DNA of 64,000 bases from Microbacterium flavum (GCF_018717645.1 NZ_JAFLHG010000012.1:1-64000); one strand, 5' to 3'. Counted from the stretch's first letter, positions 33,482-44,085 are shown. The notes: generated by a model not told the origin, from the sequence alone. A program made the numbers and translations.

Positions 33482-34798
33482 AGCGACGGCGCGAAGGTCC
33501 CGATCCGGCGGCTGCCCGACGGCACGGTGAAGCAGGTCGGACCCCTCACCGGGACCCAGGTCTGGACCGTCCCCGGCCGGGCGAACCGGCCGCTGGCGGC
33601 TCCCCGCGAGGCGCCCCGCCGACTGGAACCCGGGGAGAGCGACCGCCTCTGCGCCTTCTGCTCCGGTCGCTACCTCGAGACGACGCCCGAGAAGGTCCGG
33701 CTGGTCGGGGCGGCGTTCGACGAGGTCCGCCGCGTTCCCGCCGCCGAGCTGTTCGACACCGAGGCCGAGTTCCGTCGCTTCGGCAACCTCTTCGAGATCG
33801 TCTCGGCCGAGTACTGGCGCGAGAATCACGGCTTCCGTCAGCCGGCGCGCATCGTCGAGTGGGCGCAGGAGTACCTCTCCTCCCCCGCCGGCCGCGTCCA
33901 CCTGGAGTCGCTCGCGGCGATCCGCGCTGCGGCGAGCGGAGCCGAGGTCTCGCTCGAGGAGGCGGCGCTCGACCTGCTCGGCGGATCGCACGACGTCATC
34001 GTCGCGCGTCGCCACGTCGTCGACGGCGCGGCGACGGATGCCGAGCTCGCCTCATCGGGGACGCTGACCCCCGACGAGCATGCCGCGTACACGGCATTCA
34101 CGGTGCGCGCGCTGGCCGAGATCCAGGCGGCGCAGCCCTACGCCGCCTACGTCGCGGTGTTCCAGAACTGGCTGCGCGCCGCGGGAGCGTCGTTCGAGCA
34201 CCTCCACAAGCAGCTCGTCGCGATCGACGAGCACGGGCCGCAGGTCGATCACGAGCTGCGGCTGCTCTCCCACGACCGCGAGCTGTACCAGCGCGAGATC
34301 GCCGACCTCGCCGTCTCCGAGCGCCTCCTCGTCGCTGCGACCGACGGTGCCGTCGCCTTCGCCGGGGTCGGGCATCGCTACCCCGCTTTCGAGGTGTTCT
34401 CGACGTCGGAGGCGAACCTCCCCCAGGAGCACTCGGAGCGCGGCATCCGGGCGGTCTCGGACCTGCTCCACGCGCTGCACGCGGCCACCGGTCCCCTCGT
34501 GCCGACCAACGAGGAGTGGCATTACCGGCCGCCGGGCGCGCCGTGGCCGATGCCCTGGCGCGTCGTGCTGAAGTGGCGCATCTCGAACCCCGCCGGATTC
34601 GAGGGCGGAACGAAGATCCACGTGAACACGATCGATCCGTGGGAGCTCCGCCGGCGCGCCGTCGCCGCCCTGGAGCAGCTGCGGGCGGCGGGCACCCTCG
34701 CCCCCGGCCTCCGGATCGGCGACGAGTGCGTGGCCTCCGACGCCCGCCTGCGCTACGCCGAATCCCCGCTCGATGCGGACGACAAGGACGACGCGTGA
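33479..34798 (+). CDS. DUF4921-family protein, galactose-1-phosphate uridylyltransferase-like (HIT superfamily)
   Basis: 439 aa. Resembles GalT: a CAFCSGRY zinc-type Cys pair near residue 58, then NLFEIVSAEYWRENHG, and the HIT-like active-site region SFEHLHKQLVAID (about residue 240), with His-x-His-x-Gln in place of the GalT HPHGQ. Later FEVFSTSEANLPQEHSERG and GGTKIHVNTIDPWE are DUF4921-like. The catalytic histidine arrangement suggests a nucleotidyl-transfer or hydrolase chemistry, substrate unknown. It is 4-nt coupled to a methyltransferase gene. Confidence 0.75.
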   Translation: MSDGAKVPIRRLPDGTVKQVGPLTGTQVWTVPGRANRPLAAPREAPRRLEPGESDRLCAFCSGRYLETTPEKVRLVGAAFDEVRRVPAAELFDTEAEFRRFGNLFEIVSAEYWRENHGFRQPARIVEWAQEYLSSPAGRVHLESLAAIRAAASGAEVSLEEAALDLLGGSHDVIVARRHVVDGAATDAELASSGTLTPDEHAAYTAFTVRALAEIQAAQPYAAYVAVFQNWLRAAGASFEHLHKQLVAIDEHGPQVDHELRLLSHDRELYQREIADLAVSERLLVAATDGAVAFAGVGHRYPAFEVFSTSEANLPQEHSERGIRAVSDLLHALHAATGPLVPTNEEWHYRPPGAPWPMPWRVVLKWRISNPAGFEGGTKIHVNTIDPWELRRRAVAALEQLRAAGTLAPGLRIGDECVASDARLRYAESPLDADDKDDA

Positions 34799-35949
34799 CG
34801 TTCCCGTTCGAGGCGCTGCGGCGCCATCCCGACGTCGAGGGGCCGGGGCTGGTGGCCGCGGATGCCGCGGACCGACTCCTCCTCGACGAGTCGGCCGCCA
34901 CGCGTGCAGGTGCGGCGCCGGGCGAGGTCGTCGTCATCGGCGACGACTACGGCGCCCTGACGCTCGGAGCGGCATGGGAGGGCGACGGGGACCGTGGCCA
35001 GGGCGGCGTGCGCGGCATCCGGGTGCATCAGGACGCGCTCACCGGTGAGCGCGCACTCGAGCGCAACGCGGCGACGCTCGGACTGAGCGAGGCTTTCACC
35101 TCCCTCCCGCTGCTGGATGCGGCGTCGGTCGCCGGCGCGCGTGTGGTCCTCCTGCGCCTGCCGCGGTCGCTCGACGCACTCCGGGATGCGGCCGGGCTCG
35201 TCGCGGCGCACGCGGCGCCGGACGTGGTGCTCTTCGCGGGCGGACGGATCAAGCACATGACCCCCGCGATGAACGACGTGCTGCGCGAGACGTTCGCGCG
35301 CGTCGACATCACCCACGCGCGTCAGAAATCGCGCGTGCTCGTCGCACGCGGGCCCCACGACGGTCGCGACCCCGCGCCTGCGGCGAGCCAGGCAGACGGA
35401 CTCGAACTGCGCGCCTTCGGCGGGACCTTCGGCGGTGCGCGCCTGGACCACGGCACCCGTCTGCTTCTGGAAGCCCTCGGCGCGGGCGGCGGACCGCGCG
35501 TGGGCGGAACGGCCGAGGATCCGTGGCTGGACCTCGCCTGCGGGAACGGCTCGATCGGCGCGTGGCTCGCGACGCGGCATCCTGCCGGGCACGTCTGGTC
35601 GTCGGACCAGTCGGCCGTCGCGGTCGCCTCGGCCCGCGCGACGGCCGCGGCGAACGGCGTCACCGAACGGATGGAGGTCGTCCGCGACGATGCTCTCTCG
35701 ATCCGACCGGATGCGTCGGCGTCGCTCGTCACGCTGAACCCGCCGTTCCACTCGGGCGCCGCGGTCACCGATCGGATCGCCCCGCATCTGTTCGCCGACG
35801 CGACGCGCGCGCTCCGGCCCGGCGGCGAACTGTGGTGCGTGTGGAACTCGCCCCTCGGCTACCGGCCCGTCCTCGAGCGCCTCGTCGGGCCGACCCGTCA
35901 GGCGGCGCGCGACCGCCGGTTCACCGTGACGGTGTCGACGCGACGGTGA
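34795..35949 (+). CDS. RsmC/RlmG-like class I SAM-dependent methyltransferase
   Basis: 384 aa, two-domain architecture like RsmC/RlmG. The N-terminal pseudo-methyltransferase domain (residues 1-190) has KHMTPAMNDVLRETF. The C-terminal catalytic domain has motif I WLDLACGNGSIGAWLA (about residue 244) and motif IV NPPFHSG (about 318), the N-P-P-F signature of N2-guanine/N6-adenine methylation. RsmC and RlmG modify rRNA guanines, but the exact target here is unclear. GTG at 34795 overlaps the DUF4921 stop (GTGA), so both are likely translated together. Confidence 0.85.
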   Translation: MTFPFEALRRHPDVEGPGLVAADAADRLLLDESAATRAGAAPGEVVVIGDDYGALTLGAAWEGDGDRGQGGVRGIRVHQDALTGERALERNAATLGLSEAFTSLPLLDAASVAGARVVLLRLPRSLDALRDAAGLVAAHAAPDVVLFAGGRIKHMTPAMNDVLRETFARVDITHARQKSRVLVARGPHDGRDPAPAASQADGLELRAFGGTFGGARLDHGTRLLLEALGAGGGPRVGGTAEDPWLDLACGNGSIGAWLATRHPAGHVWSSDQSAVAVASARATAAANGVTERMEVVRDDALSIRPDASASLVTLNPPFHSGAAVTDRIAPHLFADATRALRPGGELWCVWNSPLGYRPVLERLVGPTRQAARDRRFTVTVSTRR

Positions 35950-35987
35950 CCCGCTCCCCGGGCCCGTCGCGCCGGGCACGCCCGGAC

Positions 35988-36575
35988 TCAGGCCGGGCGG
36001 TAGCGCAGCGCGGTCGCGCCGGAGCGGAAGTCGATCCGTTCGATGAGGTCGAGCCGGATGCGCTCACGGAGCCCGGCCAGGAGCGTCGGTCCGTGACCCG
36101 CGATGACCGGGTGCACGACGAACACGTACTCGTCGATCAGTCCGAGATCGGCCAGCGCGTCCGGCAGCGCGACCCCGCCGAGGAGGACATCGCCCGGTGT
36201 CTGCTCGATGAGACGCCGTACCGCGGCGCCGAGGTCCGCGGCCTCGTCTGATCCGCTCCATCCGGCGGGGCCGTCGGCGAGCAGTTCGGCATTCCAGGCG
36301 ACGGAGGTCAGGGTGCGCGAGACGACGTGCTTGGGCGCACGATCGATCGCCTCGGCGAAGGCGATGTCCTCGGCATCCATCCACGCCGGCCACCGGCCGT
36401 CCGCGGGGCGGCGCCACGCCGACTCCATCATCTCGTAGGTGACGCGACCGTACAGGAGCGCGCGTGCGCGCTCGATCCGCGCGGTCCAGAACCGCATCGA
36501 CTCCGCGTCGGGTGCGAGGCCCGCCTCATGGTGACAGCACCCGTCGAGGGTGACGTTGATCGCGTAGCTGAGCAT
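35988..36575 (-). CDS. Dihydrofolate reductase-like (RibD C-terminal domain) family protein
   Basis: 195 aa with the RibD-C/DHFR-like fold: N-terminal MLSYAINVTLDGCCHHE, then RARALLYGRVTYEMMESAW (nucleotide-binding arm), HVVSRTLTSVAWNAELL, and TPGDVLLGGVALPDALADLGLIDEYVFVVHPVIAGHGPTLL, the family C-terminal signature. NADPH-dependent reductase activity on an unknown substrate is likely; it is not folA. ATG at 36575 has GGAAGGA upstream. It lies 29 nt after the MarR gene on the same strand, probably cotranscribed and controlled by it. Confidence 0.88.
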   Translation of the reverse strand: MLSYAINVTLDGCCHHEAGLAPDAESMRFWTARIERARALLYGRVTYEMMESAWRRPADGRWPAWMDAEDIAFAEAIDRAPKHVVSRTLTSVAWNAELLADGPAGWSGSDEAADLGAAVRRLIEQTPGDVLLGGVALPDALADLGLIDEYVFVVHPVIAGHGPTLLAGLRERIRLDLIERIDFRSGATALRYRPA

Positions 36576-36604
36576 GCGCGGCGTTCCTTCCTCCGCGCCG
36601 CGGA

Positions 36605-37015
36605 TCACACGATTCCGGCGCGGATGCCGTCGAGGGATGCCGCGACGTCGGGAAGGCGCTGCTCGAGAACACCGTCGAGCTCGAAGAGGCGGCCGCGGGC
36701 GTCGCGGAGGATCTTCGCGCCCTTCGGGGTGACGCGCAGGTCGGACGCGGCGCCGGCGTGGGCGGTGCCGTCCTCGACGAGGCCGTCGTCGACGAGAGTG
36801 CGGACGGCGGTGTGGGCGGACTGCACGGTGATGTGCGAGCGGCGCGCGAGCTCGGAGAAGGAGATGCCGGGCTCGGCGTAGATGTGGCCGAGGAGTCCGA
36901 ACTTGCGCGTCGTGATGCCGAGGTCTCGGAGGATGGTGCTCAGCTGGCCCTCCCACATCGCCGACACCGCGAGCAGCGCGATGACGGGACTGAAACGGGG
37001 GGCATCCTGACTCAT
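36605..37015 (-). CDS. MarR-family transcriptional regulator
   Basis: 136 aa. Helix 1-2 SPVIALLAVSAMWEGQLSTILRDLGIT, winged helix GLLGHIYAEPGISFSELARRSHITVQSAHTAVRTLVDDGLVEDG (recognition helix SAHTAVRTLV), wing LRVTPKGAKILRDA, then a dimerisation helix. It is slightly short for MarR but complete. ATG at 37015 is preceded by TAACAT with a 6-nt gap (leaderless). The palindrome-like CGAGCGCTCG lies just upstream of the -10 and could be its own operator. It likely controls the following DHFR-like gene. Confidence 0.88.
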   Translation of the reverse strand: MSQDAPRFSPVIALLAVSAMWEGQLSTILRDLGITTRKFGLLGHIYAEPGISFSELARRSHITVQSAHTAVRTLVDDGLVEDGTAHAGAASDLRVTPKGAKILRDARGRLFELDGVLEQRLPDVAASLDGIRAGIV

Positions 37016-37125
37016 GCGCTTATGTTAGCGAGCGCTCGTCGATGTCGGAGGCTCGGGTGTCGGAGGTTCGCCGTACCGTGATGATCCAGCGGGGCGGCGT
37101 CGAGGCGTCCCGGGGAGAGGATGCC

Positions 37126-37497
37126 ATGGACTGGAAGATCGAGCTCATCTTCGTGCCGGTGAGCGATGTGGATCGCGCGAAGGACTTCTACACCTCGATC
37201 GGTTTCCACGCCGACATCGACGTGACTCCGTCGCCCGGCCTGCGCTTCGTGCAGCTGACGCCGCCGGGCTCGGCGTGCTCGATCGCGATCGGGACCGGGC
37301 TCGGATCGCAGGTGCCTCCGGGCACCCTCGACGTCATCCAGGTCGTCGTCGCCGACGCGGACGCCGCGTTGGCAGGACTTCGCGCCGCCGGCGTCGCCGC
37401 GGAGGGCGTCGACGAATTGGACTGGGGTCGGTTCGTGACCTTCGCCGACCCCGACGGCAACAGATGGGCCGTGCAGCAGCTCACGCCGTACGCGTGA
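37126..37497 (+). CDS. VOC-family (glyoxalase/bleomycin-resistance-like) protein
   Basis: 123 aa, a single vicinal-oxygen-chelate domain with two beta-alpha-beta-beta-beta units: IELIFVPVSDVDRAKDFYTSIGFHADID and a second unit from DVIQVVVADADAALAGLRAAGV ending FVTFADPDGNRWAVQQL, the standard ending with the glutamine/glutamate region. A metal-dependent enzyme or ligand-binding resistance protein; substrate unknown. ATG at 37126 is chosen for GGGGAGAGG just upstream and the typical N-terminus. Confidence 0.88.
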   Translation: MDWKIELIFVPVSDVDRAKDFYTSIGFHADIDVTPSPGLRFVQLTPPGSACSIAIGTGLGSQVPPGTLDVIQVVVADADAALAGLRAAGVAAEGVDELDWGRFVTFADPDGNRWAVQQLTPYA

Positions 37498-37531
37498 ACG
37501 CCGCCGCTCCGTCGTCGCGGTTCTCGACGCC

Positions 37532-37999
37532 TCAGCCCTTCGAGCCCCCGGGAGGGCCGACGAGGAGCAGGACGGCGAAGAGAGCGACGACGAGGAGCGC
37601 GATGAGGCCGAAGAGCGCCCACGGGCGGGCCAGGAACCACGCGAGCGGACGGTCGTACCAGCGCCCGTCGGGCGAGGCGGCGTCGGCCTCGAGCCGCCAC
37701 TGACCGACGAGCAGGCCCCGCTTGTGGAGCAGGATCTCGGCGGGGATCGTCGCGTAGGGGACGATCGCGGAGATGAGCGCGCCGATCGTGGGGCCCGCCT
37801 TCCACCGATTGTTCAGTGCCACCAGGATGACGGTCGCGCCATAGGAGAGGAAGACGAATCCGTGGATGCCGCCGCCGATGGTGACGGCCGGCGCCCACCC
37901 CGTCGCGGCGCGGACGATCAGTCCCGCGATCAGGAGCGTCCACGACACCGCCTCGGCGATCGCGAGCGTGCGGAAGAGGGTGAGCGGAGTACGGAACAT
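37532..37999 (-). CDS. DUF3817-family integral membrane protein
   Basis: 155 aa. N-terminal FRTLAIAEAVSWTLLIAGL, then GGGIHGFVFLSYG, and RWKAGPTIGALISAIVPYATIPAEILLHKRG are characteristic of DUF3817. A charged extramembrane stretch (about 105-125) and a final helix (LFGLIALLVVALFAVLLLVG) follow. Four predicted membrane helices, function unknown. TAGACT lies 6 nt before the ATG, and GAAGGA also abuts it, so the mRNA may be leaderless or have a minimal site. Confidence 0.85.
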   Translation of the reverse strand: MFRTPLTLFRTLAIAEAVSWTLLIAGLIVRAATGWAPAVTIGGGIHGFVFLSYGATVILVALNNRWKAGPTIGALISAIVPYATIPAEILLHKRGLLVGQWRLEADAASPDGRWYDRPLAWFLARPWALFGLIALLVVALFAVLLLVGPPGGSKG

Positions 38000-38031
38000 T
38001 CCTTCAGTCTACCTGAAGCACGGCCGCCGCC

Positions 38032-38595
38032 TCACCGCGGTGAGATGAGCAGAGAGGCGAAGACCGCGATGATCGCGGTGGAGTAGGCGAAGGCGAGAAC
38101 CGAGTGGATGCCGGCGATGGTCCTGACGCCCCGGTCGGTGAGCTGAACGTCCGCCGAGGAGAACGTCGTCGACATCTGCACCGACACGTAGACGAAGTCG
38201 CCGAGTGCGCGCGCCTGCGTCCCGGGGAACGCCAGCGACCCGTCGGCGGCCCACCTGCGCATGTACTCCACCGCCATCACGGCGACCATGAGCACCCAAC
38301 TGCCCGCGACGCCCACCAGACAGATCGCGATGATCCACGCCCCGCTCCTCCCCTCCCCGGTGGTCAGCAGGATGACGGAGACGATGCCGATGATCATCAC
38401 CGTGCTCGCCCACGAGACAGGGCTCGAGAGCAGGAGCCATCGCACCCACGTGCGGCGCTCGTCCGTCCGCCGCAGGTGCCCCCGCAGGACATCACCCTCC
38501 ACCCCGCGGAACGTCCACCACGTCAGCACGAGGAAGATCGGACCGTACAGACCGAACATCAGGGTGACGAAGAGGAACGTGGCTGCGGCCGACAT
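38032..38595 (-). CDS. DUF1345-like membrane protein
   Basis: 187 aa from the ATG at 38595, which lies 4 nt after the preceding DoxX-like stop and so is translationally coupled; a start 9 codons earlier is possible. Helices: AATFLFVTLMFGLYGPIFLVLTWW, PVSWASTVMIIGIVSVILL, AWIIAICLVGVAGSWVLMVAVMAVEYMR and a C-terminal pair. The GDFVYVSVQMSTTFSSADVQLTDRGVRTIAGIHSVLAFAYSTAIIAVFASLL stretch is like DUF1345 proteins, which resemble two-pore ion-channel ends. Function unknown. Confidence 0.75.
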   Translation of the reverse strand: MSAAATFLFVTLMFGLYGPIFLVLTWWTFRGVEGDVLRGHLRRTDERRTWVRWLLLSSPVSWASTVMIIGIVSVILLTTGEGRSGAWIIAICLVGVAGSWVLMVAVMAVEYMRRWAADGSLAFPGTQARALGDFVYVSVQMSTTFSSADVQLTDRGVRTIAGIHSVLAFAYSTAIIAVFASLLISPR

Positions 38596-38599
38596 CCCG

Positions 38600-39004
38600 T
38601 CAGCGCTTCCGCGCCCCGGCATCCGGCGTCGTCGACCACAGCGCCCAGGCGACGAGCACCGGCTGCAGGAACAGGCGGCCGAGCCTGCGCCCGTCGGTGT
38701 CGAGCCCGGGCGCCGACGCGCGAGTGCGCCACTGGTGCACGTTGCCGGGGAACACGGCGACGAAGAAGGCGGCGACCGCAGCGCCGATGCGCCGCTGCTC
38801 GCGCGGCAGAGCCACCAGCGCGGCGCCGAGGGCGAGCTCGGCGGCGCCCGACACGACGACGATGGTGTCCTTGTCCGTGTGCAGGAGGCGGGTCGCCCAG
38901 TCCGGCACCACGATGCGAAAACCGCGCCGCAGGGTCGACAGGTGTGCGGCGCCGGCGGCGAGGAGGAGGGCGGAGAGGAGGAAGCGTGCGACGGTGCGCG
39001 TCAT
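38600..39004 (-). CDS. DoxX-like small membrane protein (copy 2)
   Basis: 134 aa, four helices: RFLLSALLLAAGAAHL, IVVVSGAAELALGAALVALP, IGAAVAAFFVAVFPGN and PVLVAWALWST. It parallels the protein at 33017-33406 almost segment for segment, including RRIGA/GRIGA, FFVAVFPGN and FxQPxLVAWALWST, so the two are paralogues. ATG at 39004 is preceded by TAGGGT and a 6-nt gap. It is followed on the same strand by the DUF1345-like gene. Confidence 0.78.
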   Translation of the reverse strand: MTRTVARFLLSALLLAAGAAHLSTLRRGFRIVVPDWATRLLHTDKDTIVVVSGAAELALGAALVALPREQRRIGAAVAAFFVAVFPGNVHQWRTRASAPGLDTDGRRLGRLFLQPVLVAWALWSTTPDAGARKR

Positions 39005-39068
39005 CCCCTCACCCTATGTCGCGCCCGAGCACGGAAACGCGGGAGACCTGCCACACTGGGCCGGAGGC

Positions 39069-40145
39069 ATGATGCGATCGACGAAGACACCCAGGCGACG
39101 CGCGTCGGCGAGGCGCGGCGCGGACATCGGTGCCCCCCGCAGGCGCTGGCCGCGCCGCCTCGCCTGGACCGCTGTCATCGCGGTGGGGGCGGCCGCAGCG
39201 TTCTCGGTGACCCCCTGGCCAGCGGCGATGATCGTCCGCGCCGTGTTCGGCCAGAACGGTGCGGCCACCGTCGCCGAGATGGAGCGCCACGTCCCCGACA
39301 CCCCGCTGACGGCGAAGCTCGGCGTCAGCTACGGCGCAGAGGGATCGGACACGACGTTCGACCTGTTCACGCCCGCCGCGGCGGGCGAACGGCGGCCCAC
39401 GGTGGTCTGGATCCACGGGGGCGCGTGGGTATCGGGTTCCTCAGCCAACGTCGACCCATACCTGCGCATCCTCGCTGGCGCCGGGTACACGACCATCGGA
39501 GTGAACTACAGCGTCGGCCCGGAGCGCACCTATCCGACGGCGGTGCGGCAGCTGAGCGAGGCGCTCGCGTTCATCCAGTCTCACGCGGACGAGCTGTCGG
39601 TCGACCCCCGCACCATCGTGCTGGCCGGCGACTCCGCGGGGGCGCAGCTCGCCAGCCAGCTGGCCGCGCTGACGACCAACCCGGACTACGCCGACCTCCT
39701 CGGCATCGCTCCGGTTCTCTCCTCGTCGCAGCTGGCCGGCGTGATCTTGAACTGCGGCGTGTACGACCTGCGCTCGATGTCGGACCTTCGCGGGTTGATC
39801 GGCTGGGGCTTCTCGACATCCCTCTGGGCCTACACCGGCACGAAGGACTGGTCCGTCGAGAGCGCGGGCGCCACCATGTCGACGATCGACTTCGTGACTC
39901 CCGACTTCCCTCCGACGTACATCAGTGGAGGAAACGGCGACGGCCTGACGTGGCTGCAGGCGATCCCGATGACCCAGCGCCTCCGCCAGGCCGGCGTCGA
40001 GGTGACGCCGCTCTTCTGGCCTGCCGACCACACGCCGGCGCTGCAGCACGAGTATCAGTTCCACCTCGATCTGCCCGAGGCTCAGCGCGCGCTGACGGAG
40101 ACCCTGGCCTTCCTGTCGAAGGTCGCCCCGGCCGACGCCCGCTGA
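39069..40145 (+). CDS. Alpha/beta-hydrolase of the hormone-sensitive-lipase type, membrane-anchored
   Basis: 358 aa. An Arg-rich N-terminus and one hydrophobic segment (LAWTAVIAVGAAAAFSV, residues about 33-50) act as a signal anchor, so the catalytic domain is probably outside. Oxyanion motif WIHGGAW, nucleophile elbow LAGDSAGAQ and, near the C-terminus, PADHTPALQHEYQF with the catalytic His define an HSL/acetyl-hydrolase-like esterase. A SGGNGDGLT region supplies the acid. Substrate unknown. Two adjacent ATGs (39069, 39072) follow GGAGG. Confidence 0.88.
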   Translation: MMRSTKTPRRRASARRGADIGAPRRRWPRRLAWTAVIAVGAAAAFSVTPWPAAMIVRAVFGQNGAATVAEMERHVPDTPLTAKLGVSYGAEGSDTTFDLFTPAAAGERRPTVVWIHGGAWVSGSSANVDPYLRILAGAGYTTIGVNYSVGPERTYPTAVRQLSEALAFIQSHADELSVDPRTIVLAGDSAGAQLASQLAALTTNPDYADLLGIAPVLSSSQLAGVILNCGVYDLRSMSDLRGLIGWGFSTSLWAYTGTKDWSVESAGATMSTIDFVTPDFPPTYISGGNGDGLTWLQAIPMTQRLRQAGVEVTPLFWPADHTPALQHEYQFHLDLPEAQRALTETLAFLSKVAPADAR

Positions 40146-40172
40146 ACCGCGCGGCGCCGACCGACGCGTCGA

Positions 40173-41162
<990 letters not shown>

Positions 41163-41220
41163 TCAGTCAAAGAAGTCGGTCGTCGAGCGAGCGAGTCGGA
41201 ACGCAGAGCGCGGAATGCGC

Positions 41221-43377
41221 TCAGAGCATGCAGGAGACGCACTCGGTCATGTCGGTGCCCTCGAGCGCCATCTGACGCAGGCGGATGTAGTAGATCGTCT
41301 TGATCCCCTTGCGCCACGCGTAGATCTGCGCCTTGTTGATGTCACGCGTCGTGGCGGTGTCCTTGAAGAACAGCGTCAGCGACAGGCCCTGGTCGACGTG
41401 CTGCGTCGCCGCGGCGTACGTGTCGATGACCTTCTCGTAGCCGATCTCGTACGCGTCTTCGTAGTACTCGAGGTTGTCGTTCGTCATGAACGGCGCCGGG
41501 TAGTAGACGCGACCGATCTTGCCTTCCTTGCGGATCTCGATCTTCGACGCGATCGGGTGGATCGAGCTCGTCGAGTTGTTGATGTACGAGATCGAACCGG
41601 TCGGCGGAACGGCCTGCAGGTTCTGGTTGTAGATGCCGTGCTGCTGGACGGACGCCTTGAGCGCCACCCAGTCATCCTGAGTCGGGATGTGGATGCCCGC
41701 GAACAGTTCCTTGACCTTCTCGGTCTGGGGCTCCCAGGCGGCATCCGTGTACTTGTCGAAGAACGCGCCCGACGCGTAGGTCGAATCCTCGAAGCCGTCG
41801 AACGCGGTGCCGCGCTCGATCGCGAGCTCGTTGGAGGCGCGCAGGGCGTGGAAGAGCACCGTGTAGAAGTAGATGTTCGTGAAGTCGAGGCCCTCTTCCG
41901 ACCCGTAGCGCACGTGCTCGCGCGCCAGGTAGCCGTGGAGGTTCATCTGGCCGAGACCGATCGCGTGCGAACGGTCGTTGCCGTCTTCGATCGAGCGCAC
42001 CGAGGCGATGTGGCTCTGCTCGCTGACCGCCGACAGGGCGCGGATCGACGTCGAGACGGTGCCGGCGAGGTCCTTGCCGTCCATCGCGAGCGCGATGTTC
42101 ATCGACCCCAGGTTGCACGAGATGTCCTTGCCGATCTCGGCGTAGGAGAGGTCTTCGTTGTACGTCGTCGGCGTGTTCACCTGCAGGATCTCGCTGCACA
42201 GGTTCGACATGTTGATGCGACCCTTGATCGGGTTCGCCTTGTTCACCGTGTCTTCGAACATGATGTACGGGTAGCCCGACTCGAACTGGATCTCGGCGAG
42301 GGTCTGGAAGAACTCGCGCGCGTTGATCTTCGTCTTCTTGATCCGCGCGTCATCCACCATCTCGCGGTACTTCTCCGTCACCGAGATGTCACCGAAGGGC
42401 ACGCCGTAGACCTTCTCGACGTCGTACGGCGAGAAGAGGTACATGTCCTCGCCGTTGCGGGCCAGCTCGAAGGTGATGTCGGGGATGACGACACCGAGCG
42501 AGAGCGTCTTGATGCGGATCTTCTCGTCCGCGTTCTCGCGCTTCGTGTCGAGGAAGCGCAGGATGTCGGGGTGGTGCGCCGACAGGTACACCGCGCCGGC
42601 GCCCTGACGCGCGCCGAGCTGGTTGGCGTAGCTGAAGCTGTCTTCGAGGAGCTTCATCACGGGGATGATGCCCGACGACTGGTTCTCGATCTGCTTGATC
42701 GGCGCACCCGCCTCGCGGATGTTCGAGAGGAGCAGCGCGACGCCGCCGCCGCGCTTGGAGAGCTGGAGGGCGGAGTTGATGCCGCGGGCGATCGACTCCA
42801 TGTTGTCCTCGATGCGCAGCAGGAAGCAGCTGACGAGCTCGCCGCGCTGCGCCTTGCCCGTGTTGAGGAAGGTGGGGGTCGCCGGCTGGAACCGGCCCGA
42901 GATGATCTCATCGACAAGGGCCGTGGCGAGCTTCTGGTCGCCGTCCGCGAGGCCGAGGGCGGTCATGACGACCCGGTCCTCGAAGCGCTCGAGGTAGCGC
43001 TTGCCGTCGAAGGTCTTCAGCGTGTAGCTCGTGTAGTACTTGAACGCCCCGAGGAACGTCTCGAAGCGGAACTTCGCGTCGTACGCGCGGTCGTTGAGGC
43101 GCTGGATGAACTCGAACGGGTACTTCTCCAGGACGGCGCCCTCGTAGTACTCCTTCTCGACGAGGTAGTCGAGGCGCTCCTTGAGGGAGTGGAAGAACAC
43201 CGTGTTCTGGTTGACGTGCTGCAGGAAGTACTCCCGGGCAGCGCGCTTGTCCGCATCGAACTGGATCTGCCCGTCCTCGCCGTAGAGGTTGAGCATCGCG
43301 TTGAGGGCGTGATAGTCGAGCCCCTCGAATCGCGCGTCCGTCTTGAAGGTCGCCTCGGTCACTGCAGTGTCCACCAT
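41221..43377 (-). CDS. nrdE: Class Ib ribonucleotide reductase, large subunit NrdE
   Basis: 718 aa, the usual class Ib length, without the N-terminal ATP-cone of class Ia. Features: [26 protein letters not shown] with an active-site cysteine, NLCSEILQ with the substrate-proximal [30 protein letters not shown], and a C-terminal ECVSCML with the redox-shuttle cysteine pair that is reduced by NrdH. The start overlaps the nrdI end by 19 nt. Operon order is nrdH-nrdI-nrdE-nrdF. Confidence 0.98.
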   Translation of the reverse strand: MVDTAVTEATFKTDARFEGLDYHALNAMLNLYGEDGQIQFDADKRAAREYFLQHVNQNTVFFHSLKERLDYLVEKEYYEGAVLEKYPFEFIQRLNDRAYDAKFRFETFLGAFKYYTSYTLKTFDGKRYLERFEDRVVMTALGLADGDQKLATALVDEIISGRFQPATPTFLNTGKAQRGELVSCFLLRIEDNMESIARGINSALQLSKRGGGVALLLSNIREAGAPIKQIENQSSGIIPVMKLLEDSFSYANQLGARQGAGAVYLSAHHPDILRFLDTKRENADEKIRIKTLSLGVVIPDITFELARNGEDMYLFSPYDVEKVYGVPFGDISVTEKYREMVDDARIKKTKINAREFFQTLAEIQFESGYPYIMFEDTVNKANPIKGRINMSNLCSEILQVNTPTTYNEDLSYAEIGKDISCNLGSMNIALAMDGKDLAGTVSTSIRALSAVSEQSHIASVRSIEDGNDRSHAIGLGQMNLHGYLAREHVRYGSEEGLDFTNIYFYTVLFHALRASNELAIERGTAFDGFEDSTYASGAFFDKYTDAAWEPQTEKVKELFAGIHIPTQDDWVALKASVQQHGIYNQNLQAVPPTGSISYINNSTSSIHPIASKIEIRKEGKIGRVYYPAPFMTNDNLEYYEDAYEIGYEKVIDTYAAATQHVDQGLSLTLFFKDTATTRDINKAQIYAWRKGIKTIYYIRLRQMALEGTDMTECVSCML

Positions 43378-43790
43378 CGTTCCAATCCGTCGCTCACGCG
43401 GGCGACGTCCTCAGGCGTGCCGAAAAGTTCGAGCCGATACAAGTGCGGCACGGTGCACTTGCGGCTGATGATGTCGCCGGCGAGGCAGAAGTGCTCGCCG
43501 AAATTCGAGTTTCCCGCGGAGATGACCCCGCGGATGAGGTGCCGGTTCTTCTCCACATTGAGGAAGCGGATCACCTGCTTGGGAACGGCCCCCTTCTCCA
43601 CCCCGCGTCCCTGCCCGCCCCCGTAGGTCGGAGTGACGAGCACGAACGGCTCGTCGATCTCGATCTGGGGGTCGGTGGGCAGGAGCGGAATGCGACGGGA
43701 CGGGAGCCCGAGCTTCTCGATGAATCGCGCGGTGTTACCGGACACGCTCGAGAAGTAGACGAGCAGCGGCGCGCTCGTCAGTGTCGGCAT
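43359..43790 (-). CDS. nrdI: Flavodoxin-like NrdI, class Ib RNR activator
   Basis: 143 aa. FMN-binding loop [19 protein letters not shown], then [17 protein letters not shown] and [22 protein letters not shown] are typical NrdI segments. It produces the oxidant used to form the Mn-tyrosyl radical of NrdF. The coding start is 1 nt after the nrdH stop, and its end overlaps nrdE. Confidence 0.97.
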   Translation of the reverse strand: MPTLTSAPLLVYFSSVSGNTARFIEKLGLPSRRIPLLPTDPQIEIDEPFVLVTPTYGGGQGRGVEKGAVPKQVIRFLNVEKNRHLIRGVISAGNSNFGEHFCLAGDIISRKCTVPHLYRLELFGTPEDVARVSDGLERWWTLQ

Positions 43791-43791
43791 C

Positions 43792-44025
43792 TCAGGCCAG
43801 ACGGCTCGCGAGCTCGTCGATCTTGTCGGGACGGAAGCCCGACCAGTGGTCCTCGTCGGTGACGACGACAGGTGCCTGCAGGTAGCCGAGCGACTTGACG
43901 CGCTCGAGCGCCGCCGGGTCCTCGGACAGGTCGAGGACCTCGTAATCGATGCCCTTCGAGTCCAGTGCCCGGTACGTCGCGTTGCACTGCACGCACGACG
44001 GCTTCGTGTAAACCGTGATCGCCAT
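43792..44025 (-). CDS. nrdH: NrdH-redoxin, electron donor of class Ib RNR
   Basis: 77 aa glutaredoxin-like protein with thioredoxin-like activity. Active site CVQC at residues 11-14 ([15 protein letters not shown]), cis-Pro region [19 protein letters not shown], with the W-S-G-F-x-P-D motif for thioredoxin reductase contact. ATG at 44025 has GGAGAACG upstream; a longer form starting at 44046 is less likely. First gene of the nrd operon. Confidence 0.96.
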   Translation of the reverse strand: MAITVYTKPSCVQCNATYRALDSKGIDYEVLDLSEDPAALERVKSLGYLQAPVVVTDEDHWSGFRPDKIDELASRLA

Positions 44026-44085
44026 ATCGATCCGTTCTCCTCTCAATCTCGCCCAGTCATCCAGCGGTCCGCCGCCGGGAGTCCA

